Part shown: positions 5,527 through 6,248 of the stretch, one piece after another
How positions within the stretch are numbered: the first letter of the stretch is position 1
How the letters are laid out: each line of letters begins with the position of its first letter
DNA from: an uncultured Prevotella sp.
Lineage (GTDB): Bacteria > Bacteroidota > Bacteroidia > Bacteroidales > Bacteroidaceae
DNA length: 6,248 bases
NCBI GenBank assembly: GCA_946999025.1
Contig: CAMQBP010000122.1
Coordinates: 1-6,248 of the forward strand
Direction: 5' to 3'
Notes under the pieces: model-generated
What the model was told of the DNA's origin: nothing
The model's input: the letters and a program-made list of their open reading frames with translations, nothing else
Databases searched by the model: none
Program-made: the position numbers and the translations under genes

Positions 5527-5667
5527 TCAATCATTACTTATCTTTTTATCCAAGGCTGCTGGCAGAATCTCTTTAGAATCATCCTAAAGATGGACGTACT
5601 TGCTTTTTCCGTTGTTGAGGAATTGACGATGTCCTTGGCAGAACATCTTTTTAGGTACAATACCCAT
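5527..5667 (-). pseudogene. Tiny reading frame with an internal TAG, upstream of the GNAT gene
   Basis: An ATG at 5667, a few bases after AAGG, opens a 27-codon frame containing KKMFCQGHRQFLNNGKSKYV. It reaches TAG at 5586-5584. The same frame then continues open for 18 codons (DDSKEILPAALDKKISND) to a TGA at 5529-5527. Both halves look compositionally coding, so one nonsense mutation in a 46-codon gene is the simplest reading; a sequencing error or a 27-aa peptide are alternatives. The end lies 6 bases before the GNAT start. I do not recognise the protein. It may be a remnant of a larger gene. Confidence 0.35.
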
Positions 5668-5753
5668 CCTTATTTATGAACGCCCCCTTAGCCCTCATCC
5701 GAAGCAGGGGCTTGGTTGTAGCGATGCGTTGGATTTTCAAAACTCCATCTTGA

Positions 5754-6248
5754 TTACTCGTGCTGATACCCCACCAACCGGTCGGTACGTTCGCCGGTTC
5801 CGCGATAGTAGAGTAGTGCTTGGTACTTGTTTTCCGTTTGATAGAACGACCCCTCTGTGCTTACCGGAGCGGTCGTTCCGTCTGTTTTCGCAACCACATA
5901 CTGGTACGAATAATAGCCCTGCTTCAACAGCACTGCTGCCTCGTAAACGCCGTCCTGCTCGTTGTAGTGCATCTTGTATTCCGGCATCAGTTGGTCGTTG
6001 GTCCATGTTGCGTTGAGATATACGTCCCCGTTCTGCCTGGATGCCTGCAACTTGAAATGCACGATGAGATAATCAGAGCTGATGTTGTTTTCCGCATTGT
6101 CGCTGTTGCGAATGTAAAATGCCCCGTTGGCATCCTCATCGTAAACGTAATTTGGGCGAGGCTCATCGGTCCAAAGGTATGCGTGATAATCGCTGCCGTC
6201 CCAGTTGACAGATTCCAGTCCCATGGTCGTATGGTTCACGTCCAGCAT
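5754..6248 (-). CDS. T9SS plug-like protein (DUF5103), C-terminal 164 residues
   Basis: The frame is open to the window edge, so the 5' part is missing and the ATG at the boundary is probably an internal Met. The end of the protein is typical of the DUF5103 family. A beta-rich region with EYKMHYNEQDGVYEAAVLLK leads to KQGYYSYQYVV, then EGSFYQTENKYQALLYYRG and the closing RTDRLVGYQ segment before TAA. Family members are about 400 residues and act in the type IX secretion system, where the plug is thought to seal the outer-membrane SprA translocon. The gene is visibly richer in G and C than the rest of the window, consistent with a native core gene beside more AT-rich accessory DNA. No clear terminator follows; the stretch 5668-5753 holds only a weak GC-rich fold (AGCCC/GGGCT). 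Confidence 0.8.
   Translation of the reverse strand: MLDVNHTTMGLESVNWDGSDYHAYLWTDEPRPNYVYDEDANGAFYIRNSDNAENNISSDYLIVHFKLQASRQNGDVYLNATWTNDQLMPEYKMHYNEQDGVYEAAVLLKQGYYSYQYVVAKTDGTTAPVSTEGSFYQTENKYQALLYYRGTGERTDRLVGYQHE

Noticed and set aside
5668..5753. GC-rich fold (AGCCC/GGGCT, GCCCC/GGGGC) as a terminator of the T9SS gene
   Set aside because: The stems are alternative and imperfect and no T-run follows on the minus strand.
5737..6016. Overlapping long frames on both strands inside the T9SS gene (5729-6016 plus, 5737-6006 minus)
   Set aside because: They are Arg/Pro/Ser-rich and shadow a frame with clear family features, typical of GC-richer coding DNA.

Overview
The window most likely comes from a Bacteroidales genome, probably Prevotella/Segatella-like. 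The right edge carries the C-terminal part of a protein resembling the type IX secretion 'plug' protein (DUF5103), a Bacteroidota-specific system. The DNA is AT-rich, the genes lack clear Shine-Dalgarno sequences, and one site matches the Bacteroidetes -7 promoter element TAnnTTTG. Every confident gene lies on the minus strand, so the region reads from right to left.

In transcription order: (1) 6248-5754, 3' end of the T9SS plug-like gene, GC-richer by eye than the rest. (2) 5667-5527, a tiny reading frame with an in-frame TAG, just ahead of (3) 5520-4738, a GNAT acetyltransferase fused to a YoaP-like domain. (4) 4712-4209, a decayed, unrecognised gene split over reading frames, followed by a terminator-like hairpin at 4179-4158. 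(5) About 4124-3760, a non-coding stretch with a candidate promoter and a heavily structured RNA that ends in a hairpin and six U. Its architecture (closing helix, side hairpins, bulged region, long apical rod, terminator) suggests a 6S-like RNA, but it could also be an attenuating leader for the next operon. (6) 3708-920, a compact four-gene operon: NeuD/PglD-type hexapeptide acyltransferase, dedicated acyl carrier protein, ketoacyl-ACP synthase III, and FabG-like short-chain reductase. (7) 857-1, convergent plus-strand coding debris, then a cluster of inverted copies of a 20-23 bp repeat at the left edge.

The operon is the functional centre. The synthase could extend an acyl-CoA starter with malonyl-ACP on the dedicated carrier. 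The reductase could convert the 3-ketoacyl-ACP to 3-hydroxyacyl-ACP, and the hexapeptide enzyme could move that (or acetyl) onto an amino sugar. No dehydratase or enoyl reductase is present, so a short 3-hydroxyacyl group is the natural end point. Such sets occur in capsule and O-antigen loci, but no glycosyltransferase, aminotransferase or flippase lies in this window. The cassette stands alone between a structured RNA and gene debris.
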